A stretch of DNA of 64,000 bases from Ischnura elegans (Eukaryota > Arthropoda > Insecta > Odonata > Coenagrionidae). A model generated the notes under the pieces. The model did not search any database and was not told where the DNA came from. It was given only the letters and a program-made list of their open reading frames with translations. The translations under genes were made by a program, and so were the position numbers. The stretch covers positions 55,784,069 to 55,848,068 of the forward strand of contig NC_060254.1 of assembly GCF_921293095.1 (NCBI RefSeq), written 5' to 3'. Shown one piece after another: positions 52,601-63,729 of the stretch (position 1 is its first letter; each line of letters starts with the position of its first letter).

Positions 52601-55044
52601 AAAAGAAGAACTTTGTGCTTTCACATTAATATTTATTCTTTCATTCTGGAACATTAGATCTGCGAGCAGGTAGGTAAAAGGAAAATGAGTTGCTCCATGT
52701 CAATTTGATTTTGGTTTCCAGTGAGTTGAGGAAGAGGAAATATATAATTGGAGAGTTATTTATGAATGAAGGAAAGATAGCATCTTAACCATGCCACAAG
52801 GTATCATTGAGTGAATATTTTTCTTTATGTATTCAGGAATTTTGCACGGTAGTGAACTTTTTTCCTTCCTTCCTGCCAAATCCCTTAACTATACCAATAA
52901 AAAGTGCAACGTGAAAATTCCACAGAGTAAAAATCTGACCAGAACTTGGACCCGAATCTCCATAATTCATGCCAGGTGTTCTTCCACCTGAACTACCTCA
53001 GCATTTTCTTCCTCGACAGAGTTTTTTTCAGAAGCAGAATGGAGTGAAGCAAAAAGAGATGAGTGTGGTACGGAAGATATTAATTGATAGGTTTGTCAAA
53101 GGAAAGTGGAATGGCATGGACATAAAGACTGAACAGATGAGCAGAGGATATATAGTAAAAGCAGCAAGAGACAATGTTCCCAAGGGGAATAAAAATGTGG
53201 GTCGACCAAAAAGAAATTTGGAGGGATAACCTGGATGAGAGGAAACTGTACCGAAGGAAATCAGCATTAGCTAAGGAATAAAGATGAAAATAAAATAGGA
53301 CTGAACATGTGGTATTCACATGAATATACTCACCCATAATGAGTCGTTCATTTTCTTCCCGGAGTACCTCGTACGCCAACTCCCGTGGGTCATTTACCAT
53401 CAGGCCGTGTCCTTCAGTTCTACCGGTGACCTCCTCCCTCTTCATCTGGCAAGGCTGAGTGACTTCTGCCTCCAAGAAAATGTCTGCACTGGTAGAGGTG
53501 CAAGGCCCTCCTCCGATTCGTGTTCTCTCATGGATGTTGTGGGCCAGCTCCCTCTTCCTCTTGCACTTGATGTTCTCCCATGCTTTCCGAAGCTGTCTCC
53601 AATTTCGCTGTGTTTAGAAAGTATACAAATGTCTATTATGGATGGTATATAACCCTTTTAGCACCAGCCAGTCAATCTATCGGTCTGAGGGGTATGTGCG
53701 AAGAATGACACAGGCCAATCTATCAGCATGATGTCAAAAAATGAATCATAAATCAAATTTACTGCCTATATTGTACAGATCAGTTAACAAAATTGGCAAA
53801 TTTTTTTTCTGTGATGTAAGTATAAGCAGAGTAAATTTAAAAAATTAGCTCTATCTCATCCTTTTCGGAAATTAGGAACTTTAAAATTGATAGTAAAATG
53901 ATATAAATTAGTCATTATAGCCATATGGCATCATTTGTCTGTACATGGGTAGAGTTTTGGGGGGTGGGCAGGGGTAGCCTGTTCCCCCCCTGTTATAGGT
54001 AATTAAAAAAAAAAAAAAGTAATAAACCAGTAGAAATGTCCAAACATATTAACCTTACATGGTATTTGAAGTGCTATTTTCACAGGCTAATTTAAATATT
54101 TTCCAGGGAAGGGCCTCAGGGACCCTGTTTCACTAGTGGGTATACCATAGCTCCTGTAACCCCGGCAGGATTGCTGGACCCCCAGCATAATACGCTTATC
54201 TTTGCCCACGTTTCTGCTCCAGGTAAAAGAGGCTGGCAATGAAAGGGTTTAAAAACAAACTGTCTCTCTCCCTCTCTGCGATACAAATAAAGGGTTCTAA
54301 AGAATTTGATTCTTAAAAAAATGGGATACTTTCATGATTTGTTGAAATCCTTATTTGATTGTCCTGTGAAATGCTCTTGAGGGGATGTCCAGAAAGTAGG
54401 AATACAAGTTTATGAAAAAATGACAAAATAAATGTACCTATTTTTATGAAATTGACCAAGTATGTGCCTGAATATGTTGCCATTCCTCCACATAATTGCC
54501 GTTGAGGTCAATATCCATATGCCTGGATACCAGATTTTGTACAAAGTCATAACGTACTTTCCGCTCCAAATCCTGAAGCCATTCTTTCACGATCAAATTG
54601 ACCTTTAAATTGTTTCTAAAGCACTGACTACCAAAGAAGTCCTTCAGCTTTGTGAAAAGACGGTAATTAGAGGACCAAGATATTTTTCAAATAACTTAAA
54701 GATCGAAAAGACTCGACCTTTAACATCTAATGTGCGTCTCATTCAGAATTTATTCCAAGCTCCAGTGAACAAGGGTATATAAGAGAATAGTACAGCATAC
54801 CACCGCAAGTTATTTTAGCAGGAATGACTGGAGGACACTTCATGCTTACCTTTATCACGAACCCGTGGTCATTGAATTGTCTCTCAATTTCAAACCAACT
54901 CTTCACTTTCGCTGCATTACTAGCTGCATCCGTTTTTTTAACATCCAAGATGTGAATGTACTTGTCAATCAAACTCATCAGCAGTGAACGTTCGTCCATG
55001 GAGAATCTCTCCATTTTCATTTGTCCCATACTCATTTTTGCCAT
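49622..55044 (-). CDS. Myb/SANT-like (zeste-type) DNA-binding protein with coiled coil
   Basis: Exons on minus: 55044-54850, 53607-53334, 51135-50774 and 49669-49622; all GT-AG and phase-consistent, 292 residues. The N-terminal Myb/SANT-like domain (about 12-90) reads FSMDERSLLMSLIDKYIHIL, then DVKKTDAAS, WFEIERQFN and, after the first intron, NWRQLRKAWENIKCKRKREL. This tryptophan and basic spacing fits the Myb_DNA-bind_5 group (zeste/MSANTD-like). The middle is a Glu-, Thr- and Ser-rich linker. Residues about 200-275 form a charged coiled coil (ELELRLKEIEVSKAEKLKEL) ending in a His/Arg-rich tail. The last exon is only 48 bp. Likely a nuclear transcription regulator; it could also be a captured transposon-type gene. 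No paired transposase is nearby. Confidence 0.85.
51136..53333. other. Intron of the Myb/SANT-like gene
   Basis: Mostly AT-rich, unremarkable sequence. Contains a plus-strand LINE fragment at about 52990-53280 and, around 52395-52460, a phrase (ATCGAAACCGGTCGCAAATA) typical of dispersed insect repeat ends. No other gene seen. Confidence 0.4.
52990..53280 (+). mobile_element. LINE 3' coding fragment
   Basis: The plus strand reads ...RGYIVKAARDNVPKGNKNVGRPKRNLEG, then a stop, with LDERKLYRRKSALAKE in the continuing sequence. This resembles the C-terminal tail of non-LTR retrotransposon reverse transcriptases (G-R-P-x-x-R-W...). Short and broken; the assignment is tentative. Confidence 0.4.
53658..54252. 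mobile_element. Inverted-repeat element in the first intron
   Basis: Left end ACCCTTTTAGCACCAGCC and right end GGCTGGCAATGAAAGGGT are imperfect inverted repeats of about 18-20 bp. The flanks are A/T-only (TATAA / TTAAA), so a TTAA-type duplication is possible but not exact. The interior has a C/G run and no coding potential. Confidence 0.5.
54383..54690 (-). mobile_element. Mariner-like transposase C-terminal relic
   Basis: On minus the sequence reads NYRLFTKLKDFFGSQCFRNN, then VKEWLQD, DFVQNLVSRHMDIDLNGNYVEE and a stop. This order (LF..LK..L....F..D..V...V..WL... then C/R...DGDYVE) is the C-terminal end of mariner-family (SETMAR-like) transposases. The low-coordinate end GTCCAGAAAGTAGGAATACA may be a terminal repeat. 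The other end is missing, so the copy is truncated. Confidence 0.7.
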
Positions 55045-56301
55045 TGAAATGTTTCCAGTTTTCTGGAGAAAAAATTTCAAAACACATTAAAAATCCTTAG
55101 GGGTCGAACCTTCCCTCTGGAACGTGATGAACAGTAAACACAGTGGACGAGTACCCTAGGGAAGAGAACATCAGCTAACTTCATTATAGGTAATTGTGAT
55201 ATTACGAGCCTAGATGATATTTCTGCGGAGTAAATTCAAAATACACCGTTGAGGATGAAGAAATATTCATCGGTATCACATTTATATATATGATAACATC
55301 AAATATTTCACGGATCGCCCAAATTTTGAAGTACCGCTACTGCGCATGCGTTAAGTTACCAATTAGTTTACCGTTTTATCACCTACCTTTTGTGGCGCAG
55401 TAGTCGAAGAGGGAATTTTAAAGTGTGGACACTTGCAGGCTATTGGTCAATATTGGATGTTTCATGAAGAATTTTAAGAATTCTGCGGTCAATGCCGCCT
55501 ACCTAAGTGAAATTTTCTTTTCAAATCACAATAAGACGTATTTCCTTACATTTCTTTGTTAACTATTTATCCTCCTCCCCATCATACTGCACTCAAACAT
55601 TGTTTTCTGCATCCCCTCCTACTGTTTCCTCCTTATAGACACTGAAATAACATATCCTTGAGAGTAACTTCTAGAAATGCTTGGTGTAGTGGAGATCCAT
55701 TTATCTACGATTTTCTGTCTGAAATGTTTTTGATTATATATTTCGATTGCTTGTCAGATTCCTTGCTTGAATTGAGATACTTCAAGAGCTTAAAATTATT
55801 GATGAGGACTAGATATAAATTCATGATGATAGATTTTAATGACTGGGTGTCAAATAATGTCTATTTCACAGTGACATCATGGCAAATTTAGCAGTGCCGG
55901 AACGCACTTTCCACCACGCAGTTTTTTGGAAGTGAAATATTACTCTGTCTGTTTTTTTAATGTCAAATTATGATTTTAATTTTATCGCAAAATGTTTTGC
56001 TTTGGTTTCGAATGTATATATTGAAATTTTGAGGTAACAAAATGGATAAAATTGTTATTTCGCTATTATGTCGTTTGTCAACCAGTACCAGAACGGCGTT
56101 CCGGCCCATTCCGGCACCATGACACCCCTGCAGTCCTCCACCAATTTTATTTAATTGTTGATTCTGGTTGCGTATGAAAAATAAAGAGACAATATAACCA
56201 TAACCTATCTACATTCCACAATAAAATCATTAAAATTTCAAATCAAACCTTAACTGTCGGAAATTGTGTCTCAGACTGCCTCTGAAGACATATAAATAGT
56301 G
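55045..56301. other. Upstream flank of the Myb/SANT-like gene
   Basis: Should include the gene's promoter. A possible 5' UTR acceptor (TTTCTCCAG) lies near 55065 on minus. Around 55890-56155 an inverted pair (GTGCCGGAACGC / GCGTTCCGGCCCATTCCGGCAC) marks another short transposon-like repeat with unclear borders. No further gene seen. Confidence 0.4.
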
Positions 56302-56304
56302 TAA

Positions 56305-56538
56305 AGGCCGTTTTACACGGTACACGGAATTGCGCAATTTGACGCACGCGCGAAGGCACATTCAAAATTGCGTCGTGTAAAGCGGTGAATTGCTAGAACA
56401 CATGCGAGAATGCGTGGATGCGAGACGGCAAAATAGCCCCTGTTCTAATTTCGTTCATGCATTCGCGCAATTCCACGCCATTTTAGAAATTAATGCAGCT
56501 CTAACATGCGCAATTCCGTGCCCCGTGTAAAACGGCCT
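56305..56538. mobile_element. Harbinger-type MITE, full-length copy
   Basis: Ends AGGCCGTTTTACACGG and CCGTGTAAAACGGCCT are perfect inverted 16-mers. TAA flanks both sides (56302-56304 and 56539-56541). The GTTTTACAC core resembles the GTTTACACAACG tip of the complete Harbinger at 36579, suggesting the same superfamily. Interior shared with the shorter copy at 25796-25943. Non-coding, 234 bp. Confidence 0.88.
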
Positions 56539-56709
56539 TAAGAATACATTGTCATTTGGTTCTGATTAGTATTGAAAATGTCGAGTCGATTACTTGTTGG
56601 GAAGTGGGTTCAATTTTCAGGAATCGTAAGATTTTGCCCGGGCGGACAAACAAACAGAAAATAAAGTGAATTCAACATACGTGGTAATAAATCGTGATCC
56701 ATACTATTT

Positions 56710-56810
56710 CATTGCCAGGCAATGTTCTGAGGCACAACAAGTAAAGCGTCGCACTACTGACCAGAAAATTCGGGTTCGAATCCTAGCCCTGTGGTTACTT
56801 TTTCCATATG
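56710..56810 (+). repeat. tRNA-like SINE head
   Basis: The sequence AAGTAAAGCGTCGCACTACTGACC followed by a canonical B box GGTTCGAATCC (about 56773) has tRNA-like spacing. There is no clean acceptor stem, so this is a tRNA-derived repeat rather than a tRNA gene. Confidence 0.4.
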
Positions 56811-57039
56811 TTTTTTATTTGTTGACATTGGGAATCTTCTATCGTTTTACGTTTTGCTATTTCGCACTTTTCTATGTAGAAGTTTTTGGTAGCCTGATAC
56901 GCCTCACTTTTGTAAAATTAACTTGAGAAATTATTATTACCATGGATCTAAAAATTTATCTTAAAAACCACGTTATTGTTTTAACTAAAAAAATAACGTA
57001 TTGCAATAAAATAAGTGCCGTATGGTATGGTAATTGTAG

Positions 57040-57375
57040 GAAGCGACCGACAGCTGAGGTCATTTGCGCCATAAGGGAAGGTTATGGAAGGGAGGCTGGA
57101 GAGAAACCCGCCTCTTAGCTTTGCTCTTAACGAAAGGCGCCAAGGGGACCACGGCTTAATGTTCCATCCGACGGACGGATTGTTGTGCTTGAAATGTCCT
57201 CCACCATGGCCATCTTTAATACTATTATTAATGGGCCATGCCTCCACACACATTCATACAGGGATCGGGCAGCCTGAAAATTCTCTGCCGCCGCCAGGAT
57301 TTGAACCTGAGCCTACGGGTTGGGTAACCAACAATCTAGCTACCACACCATCCCGATCAACAAGCAAGAATGCTA
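57040..57375 (-). repeat. tRNA-derived SINE
   Basis: On minus: GGGATGGTGTGGTAGCTAGA (A-box region), then GGTTCAAATCCTGG (B box) with tRNA-like spacing, and a body sharing ordered blocks with the plus-strand copy at 13226-13500 (ACATTTCAAGCACAACAATC and CCTTTCGTTAAGAGCAAA). The best-preserved SINE in the window. Ends are approximate; no clear target duplication was found. Confidence 0.65.
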
Positions 57376-57849
57376 GAAAGGCCACTCACACGACAACTAG
57401 GGATTTGTGCTCTAGTAGCTATTATTTTGAGTACTCTCATAGAAGGTGTTTCAAGAGGAATCTTCAATACTTCAAGAGGTGGTAAGGGAGACAATTTTAA
57501 GGATTTTTGGTCCATAAACATGGTGTCGCAACTCCTTAGTTACTGAGCTATGGTAACGCAAACAATTTTTGGATGCACTTTTATCAAGCCTTTTCGACAT
57601 TTTATTTTGTACTCTAGATCTCAAAGGGCATTAAATAATTAAGGTTGGTCGAAAATGTGCGATTATGATTATCTGAAATAATTTAAAAAAAATAATTTAT
57701 TATTGTTTATAAACACATTACAATACATTAAAAATACATAGTTCAAATATTAAAATACTTATAATACATTAAAAACATTCCCTTTACAAATTCTTAACAC
57801 GCTTTTCCCTATATAACCAACACATATTTTGACTTATTGGGCAAGAAAA

Positions 57850-58375
57850 GATAAAAGAGAAAAACCTTGATATTACAATATTTTAGAATAAAAATATATT
57901 TTTACAATTAGGAGGAGACCTCCTGAGCCAAAACAGGCTCATCAGCAGGTTCTCCATAATTCATTTGCAAGAAGTTAAAAACATCTAAAAACAATAAAAG
58001 AAACGATAAAAAAACTTAAAATGCCTTAAAATTAAAAATTAAAGTCCTCGAGTAGATAATTTAAAAGTTTACTTTTGACAGCCGAATATGTGGTTAAACC
58101 ATGCATTTCTTTAGGTAATTTGTTAAACAATTTAGGAACGGTAACCACCATTTTTTTTCACCGTATTGATTGAAGCATTTGGGGATTTTTATTGGTATAG
58201 ATTCCTCTTTTCCATTTTATGAAAATTGTCTTTCAGTGTTTTATATTTATTGGAAAAATAATTATCTATTACTAAAATATAGGTTAGAATTAATCTCAAA
58301 ATGGGTGAATCGCGCAATCTTATTGATGAAACTCTCTCAAAGTTCTCATTTAATGAAGCTCGAAGATTGTTTCAG
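57850..58375 (-). mobile_element. LINE 3' end (reverse transcriptase C-terminus and 3' UTR)
   Basis: On minus, 58150-58032 reads VPKLFNKLPKEMHGLTTYS, then VKSKLLNYLLEDFNF and a stop. This is the characteristic end of many insect non-LTR reverse transcriptases (P-K-L-F-N-x-L-P...L-x-x-Y-L-L-E). It is followed by a 3' UTR-like stretch to about 57850. The upstream part runs into the TA-flanked element at 58382, which may have inserted into it. Confidence 0.65.
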
Positions 58376-58381
58376 ACAATA

Positions 58382-59019
58382 GGGTGGTTTCCTATTATTT
58401 TTTTATTACCTAAAACGAAAGACTATTACACCTGGAGTACGAATTTCACACTTTTAGATTTTTAAATGACGATATCTATTTTTCTCGATTAAATGAAAAG
58501 TGAAAAATTTCAAGCGCGCGAAAACGCGACGGCTAAGTATGAATGATGAAAAGCCCGTGTGACGTCATTCTGGTTCCCGCTGCCGTAAAGTGAGGTGACC
58601 TTGGGGCGAGGATGTGTGCGCCGCTGAGATGCAGGCTGCTAGCAGGTAGCGCTTGGCTTAAATCAGGGTTATTATTCCCCTATCAAACGAATTAAACTTT
58701 CCGACCACAGGCAGTTTTAATACGTGATTATTAAGAGATGTTTCCCTGAGCTCTGTGCCTCATGCATGCATTGGTAATCTCAGACGATGTAAAACTCCTA
58801 TCTACTCGTGTAGAAACTAGGTCCCAGTGACGTCACGTGGAGTGGCATCGCATGGGCGCCAATCTGGCCTTTTTCAAATGCGGTTAAAATTGACCATTGC
58901 CATTTGTCTAAACTGGGATTTCTAAAATCAAATAATTTGTATATTATGAATACACTAACGATGGTGGGTAACGGATCGCAATCAATACCTTTCGTTTTCT
59001 TTGATGAAGGAAACTACCC
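58382..59019 (-). mobile_element. TA-flanked non-coding element, copy B
   Basis: Inverted relative to copy A (46791-47451). Ends GGGTGGTTTCCTATTATTT and AAGGAAACTACCC are bordered by TA (58380-58381, 59020-59021). Aligns with copy A end to end, with scattered differences and a slightly shorter interior (638 against 661 bp). No transposase. Confidence 0.75.
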
Positions 59020-59130
59020 TATTGAAATAGCTTTTCTCCGTCCAACGTCCACGGGTAGGAAGCCAACACTAGCCACCAAATCAACATCCTCATTAATACC
59101 GCCGAAGCCGCACTGAACAACAGGAGGGTT

Positions 59131-59155
59131 GGGGGGGGGGGGGGGGGGGGGGGGG
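59131..59155. repeat. 25-base poly-G run
   Basis: An uninterrupted run of G after GGAGGGTT. Could form a G-quadruplex, but such runs are also hard to sequence, so the true length is uncertain. Confidence 0.9.
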
Positions 59156-60709
59156 ATGACGCCGACAAATACGGCAGTGGAAAACTATCAATCGGGAAAG
59201 ACCCCGGCAAATCGCTAGCTTTAATCAGAGATTCGTTCAGTCAGACACGAAATCACAAAAAAATCGGTATATGGAAGAGGAAGTTGCGACGAAATAACAT
59301 GCGCATCATTGTGTTGTTATCTCATAATTTTAAATTTGAAAAAAAAACGAGAAAAAAATTTCCACCCATTTTTCATGAGTTGGTGACGTCAATAAGAGTT
59401 TCGGGTCATGAGCACGTTTAGAGAGAACCGCTCATTGAATGAAGAAAGTGGTGCACATTGATGGCAGAAATATGCAGCAGTATTGTTTCAACTCCTGAGA
59501 ATGAGAAGATTACGGCACGCAATGGTTCGTAAGTGGCAGAGTTTTTTCTTAATCGATTGAGATAATAAGGTCATAGTCCTTTGGATGGCACGATCATGGT
59601 CCGTATGTAAGGACCATGGGTACGATAAACCTAGTGATGGAAAAATCGATTTCGATTAAAATCTTCAATCGAGTTTTAACCGTCAAAGATCGAGGAAATT
59701 GAAATCAGGCTTCGAGTCTTCAATCTTCTAGTTTCAATCCAAACTCGATCTTTCAATTTCGAATTTGACCATTTCATTAGATCTAAGCAGCGTCAATACC
59801 GGCCTATGATATCGCCATCTGTCCCGAGAAAAAGACTTGTGTAAGACCCGTAAAATTCGAATGGCATGCCCTCCATTATTAAGAAAGCATCTCAATCAAT
59901 TAATCTTTCTTAAAAATTTTAATGGAGCCCAATGGTTCCCAACGGTGATCCCAAAACTTAAACGTGCGTGAATTTATAAATTTTACCGAAACATTCAATC
60001 ATGTTTTTTTTAATTTGAATACATTTTCTGTAAGGAGACAACTTGGGGGTTGTTGTATTTGTTTATGTAATTTGTGTTCTTATATTGTAAAGTGCTCACC
60101 TCTTCTGGCATTATTGAGTTTCGATGTAACAGTTACAAGCATCAGGGCAGCTAATAATACTCTCAAGTGCTCACCTTTACTGGCATTATTGAATTTATAA
60201 GAAATCATTTATATAAGCACCAGCAGAACTAATTATATTATTTTCAACTATTGTCGTAGAAATTATTATTTTATAGAGCCTATTGTCCGTATGTTAAAAT
60301 TGTGTGCTTAGCTTACGCCATGATTGATTGGATTTCTACTTGAGAAGATGTTTATTTGGACTATTAAATAGATTAGGTAACTTAGGCAGATAGGCTAGGT
60401 AGAATAGGTAACTTTTGTATGGATTTTTATTAGCAAAAATTACTTCCTTTCCTACTTAAAATGTCAAAAATTACTTCCCTCTTTTCTGTTTTGCCTCTTT
60501 CTGCCCCATATGCCGGAATACCTCTAAAATTTATTTATCCTCAGGACCACTGTTTTCGTCAGAAGAACCCGGGCAGACCTTTTCCACCAAGCCCGTACTG
60601 GCCAGTACCTAAATTCCTTCCCGATTACAGCAACCAAATTTTGGATTTCATTACCTCCCTCAATAAAATGCTCCTCCACCCCAGAATCTTTTAGGCAATT
60701 TTGAAAATA
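59156..60709. other. Intergenic sequence, no gene seen
   Basis: Includes a TAGTGATGG...AATCGA-rich patch at about 59632-59780 that resembles the GATTC-rich subterminal sequence of the hAT element at 18053, probably a decayed relative. The rest is AT-rich with short meaningless open frames; a small direct repeat (AGTGCTCACCT.T.CTGGCATTATTGA) occurs at about 60092 and 60167. Confidence 0.4.
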
Positions 60710-60717
60710 TTTAAAAC

Positions 60718-60978
60718 CAGTGGCGCCGATTCCATGGGGCCTGAGGGGGCCCGAGCACCCTCAAAAATTCGTTATGGGTGTGAGGAAAAAATGTGTCAGG
60801 CTTGTCGATTTTCCCCGGAGTGTACAGGTATCGAAATTCGAGTTATCAGGGTTCTAATGTTGATCATATGACTGTTCTGAAATGCATAAAAAACTTAAAA
60901 CTCACCACTTATAAAATTTCCTGGGGCAAGATTCCCGGTTTTGGCCCCCTCAATATTTTTTGTAAGTCGGCATCCCTG
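60718..60978. mobile_element. hAT-type MITE, second copy of the 5006-5265 family
   Basis: Begins CAGTGGCGCCGATTCCATGG and ends GTAAGTCGGCATCCCTG. Flanked by a perfect 8-bp duplication TTTAAAAC (60710-60717 and 60979-60986). Shares the interior block GTCAGGCTTGTCGATTTTCC with the 5006-5265 copy. Non-coding, 261 bp. Confidence 0.92.
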
Positions 60979-60995
60979 TTTAAAACTATAGCACT

Positions 60996-61326
60996 CATGG
61001 GCGTACCTAGCCGGGGGCAGGAGGGGGGAGCTGCCTCCCCACCTAGAAGCAAAAATCGTTAAAGTTTTAAGGAAATTCAGTTCTGGATTGAAACGAAATT
61101 TTAACACGAAAGTTTAAACCCACGAAAAATTATGTTAGTATAAGACATGTAATAAAAATAAAAATATAAGCAAATAATTTTATAAGCTAATATAACGCTC
61201 TTATAATTTCCTTAAAATGTTGGTTTAATTCAACTTTTCCATGATAAATGTTGAATGTTGAATGACAACTTGAACGACCATGGTTTGCCCCCCCCCCCCC
61301 TAGTTTTTATCCCGGGTACTCCCTTG
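60996..61326. mobile_element. hAT-type element, second copy of the 471-1020 family
   Basis: Begins CATGGGCGTACCTAGC and ends GGGTACTCCCTTG. A perfect 8-bp duplication ATAGCACT flanks it (60988-60995 and 61327-61334). Its target duplication starts one base after that of the preceding MITE, so two insertions abut. Contains a 13-base C run near the right end. Non-coding. Confidence 0.88.
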
Positions 61327-61334
61327 ATAGCACT

Positions 61335-62365
61335 GTTGTTTTTTAAAATCTAAGAATATTTGTGTTGATTATTTTGATTTTTGTTTGAATCTTCGTACTC
61401 AATTACTCTTGTTTTTATGTTATTCTTATTTTATTATTATCATTGTTTTGAGCAGAATGTTATTTGTACTTACGTTTTTTGCTCTTGCAGCCTTCCTTGA
61501 GCTTCATAAAAAATTAATTAATTCATTATTTTATAAATAATTATGACTCGTTGTTATTATTTTATTATTTTTCATGGAAAGTTTATGATTTTTTACCAAT
61601 TACTTTTTATAATTAATCGTAGCGCGCGTAACTTGGTGGAAATCCATAATCGCAGGAATAGAAGGATCAACAACTTCGCTGTTTCCACATAGTAATTTAT
61701 TAAAACCGAAAATTTAAATTTAATTAATTAATTAAAAATAAATGTATTAAAAATAAATTTATTAAATTTATTAAAAATTAGGATCACCTTGATAATGTTA
61801 CTCTGTAACGAAACCATGGTCGGTGTCAATAAATTACTATGTGGAAACAGCAAAGTTGTTGATCCTTCTTTTTTTTTCTTTCTTTGTAAAACTTTCTGTA
61901 TACTTGAAAAAGGGTGTAATCCCGTTGAATAAATATTATTATTATTATTAATATTCTATTCCTGCAATTACTTTTTGTATTTGTGTATCTAATTTTTTCC
62001 CTCTCTTTTGTGTTATCATATCGTGATGTATTATAATTTATATTTGACATTTGCTTAATTTAATTATGTCACTTATTTAAATTAGGCATCTACCCGTAAT
62101 TAAGAATTATTATTATTTTTAAGTTATATATGAAGTAGAGCTTTGTTAACATTTCTCGGTATCTCAGATTTGAAAATTCTTCCTCATAGTTTTATTAGAT
62201 GCGATATTTTAATATTTGAGAGGCAAAAGAGTCAAATGTTGATAAAGGTCTGGTTAAATCATGGTGGTCCCTGAATCCGCAGAACTCCAGCGAATAAAGG
62301 GGAAAGTGCCTCTGCTTGGGAAACATCGTAGGGGAGGCGAAGTGCTCCGGACTGAGTCAATCATA
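61335..62365. other. AT-rich sequence with inverted repeat and a LINE-type tail
   Basis: No gene. It holds the inverted pair 61664-61701 / 61827-61864 and a short 3' end typical of insect LINEs (AAAAGGGTGTAATCCCGTTG, then AATAAA and an ATT repeat at about 61927-61947). Confidence 0.45.
61664..61864. repeat. 38-bp inverted repeat with 125-base loop
   Basis: GATCAACAACTTCGCTGTTTCC...AATTTATT (61664-61701) is matched by AATAAATT...GGAAACAGCAAAGTTGTTGATC (61827-61864) with one difference. The loop is nearly all A/T. Not the end of any element I could delimit. Confidence 0.75.
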
Positions 62366-63289
62366 TAGGGTGCGTTTCGAAAGTAATCCAATTATTTTTT
62401 TCAAAGTAAGTCAATGGAAAAATTTGTATAAACTCTTTAAATTCTTCGAAGTACTGCCCTTGTTCCCCGCGTAATTTTTTCGAGCGACTCTTGTCATTAC
62501 CGGCGCGCGCCCATGAGGATTTCTTCGGGAACCTTTCGCAAGGTCTTCGTCACGACTGATTGTTTCTCTTCTATATGGAAAAAATGGATTCATTTCCGGG
62601 CTGTCTTAACCGAGATAACAGAAAGAAGTCTGCTGGGGCGATTTCAGGATTATACGGGTTGTGGGGCAGCGTTTGAACCTGTGTTTGGCCAGGAACTTGC
62701 GGACCAATAGCACGTTGTGGCAAGGCGCGTTGTCGAGATGGAGTTTCTAGGTAGTGAAGATGTCTTTTCTCGTCCTGATTACACTTTTTCGGAGTTTTTC
62801 CAGCAAATAAACTTAATAGGCAGCGTTAACTATCTTATTTTCAGAAGCAATCTCCTTGCATACCACTCCTTTGCTGCCTAAAAATACAATGAGCGCTGGT
62901 TTAACTTTTGATTTGTTCATTCTTGCCTTTTTGGCCGTAAACCTCTTCCCGGCACTCCTTTAAGAGCTTAACCGCATCAAAACTGATGAGTAGGACTGAT
63001 CAGAATCCCCCAAAGCCTCACGAATGATTTTGTTAGTCTCATCAAGAGATTTTTTTCAGTTTAGCGCGAAACTTAAACTTTAGTCGATGGTCGATTTAAT
63101 TTTGTTTTCGTGACACGGTCGGCGCGTAGAGATTTACAATGACTGACGTCCCTCAGCCTTCACAGCTTAGAGATCACTAGTTTTGTGGCAAAGCTAAGCG
63201 TCCACCCCACCTACTCCAAGTGCTATCCCGATCCGACCAATGGGAGCAGCGCAGGAAATTCAATTACGATACCTTCAGAACGCACCCTG
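62366..63289 (-). mobile_element. Mariner-like element with partial transposase
   Basis: Ends TAGGGTGCGTTTCGAAAGTA and, in reverse complement, CAGGGTGCGTTCTGAAGGTA form inverted repeats of about 30 bp. TA flanks both (62364-62365 and 63290-63291). On minus, fragments of a mariner transposase C-terminal half are legible across frames, ending QYFEEFKEFIQIFPLTYFE at the low-coordinate end, as in mariner proteins that run nearly to the terminal repeat. The gene is broken by several frame changes and too short (924 bp in all) for a full 350-residue transposase. Confidence 0.8.
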
Positions 63290-63297
63290 TAGACTTC

Positions 63298-63471
63298 AGG
63301 CCTCTATACACGGTGAATGATCATGCTGATTGGTCACGTGATCATTCACAGGATCATTAGAGCAAAATAGATGTTCTAATTTTCACTGAATGATCGATCA
63401 TACGCATGAAGGTTCATTCGCGAATTGCTCCATTACACACGGTGAATGATCATGCCGTGTATAAGCGGCCT
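63298..63471. mobile_element. Short MITE with 3-bp duplication
   Basis: Ends AGGCCTCTATACACGG and CCGTGTATAAGCGGCCT are inverted. TTC flanks both sides (63295-63297 and 63472-63474). The AGGCC...ACACGG tip resembles the Harbinger-type MITE at 56305, so probably the same superfamily with an atypical target. Internally, GGTGAATGATCATGC occurs twice as a direct repeat and is itself part-palindromic. 174 bp, non-coding. Confidence 0.75.
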
Positions 63472-63729
63472 TTCTAATGCATTGGAATTGCGCGGTATAA
63501 AGATAAAATGTACAGCGTATTTTTTCTCACATTTTTATTTTCTTCCCTCAAAGAATGGTGACAACGACAGCAATAATTAACAAACTGTTTACGAATGACA
63601 GCTGTTACTAATACTTCCAACAGAATATAGTTAAGTCCCAAGTATAAATGGTAATTTTAACCTGCACCCTCGTGTAACGGCACTTCTTCAATCGAAGGAT
63701 TCGAGCGTGATTGAGTGGAATTTTTCCGT

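Noticed and set aside
56750-56810. A functional tRNA gene at the B box GGTTCGAATCC
   Set aside because: No acceptor stem or anticodon arm can be folded; a tRNA-derived repeat fits better.
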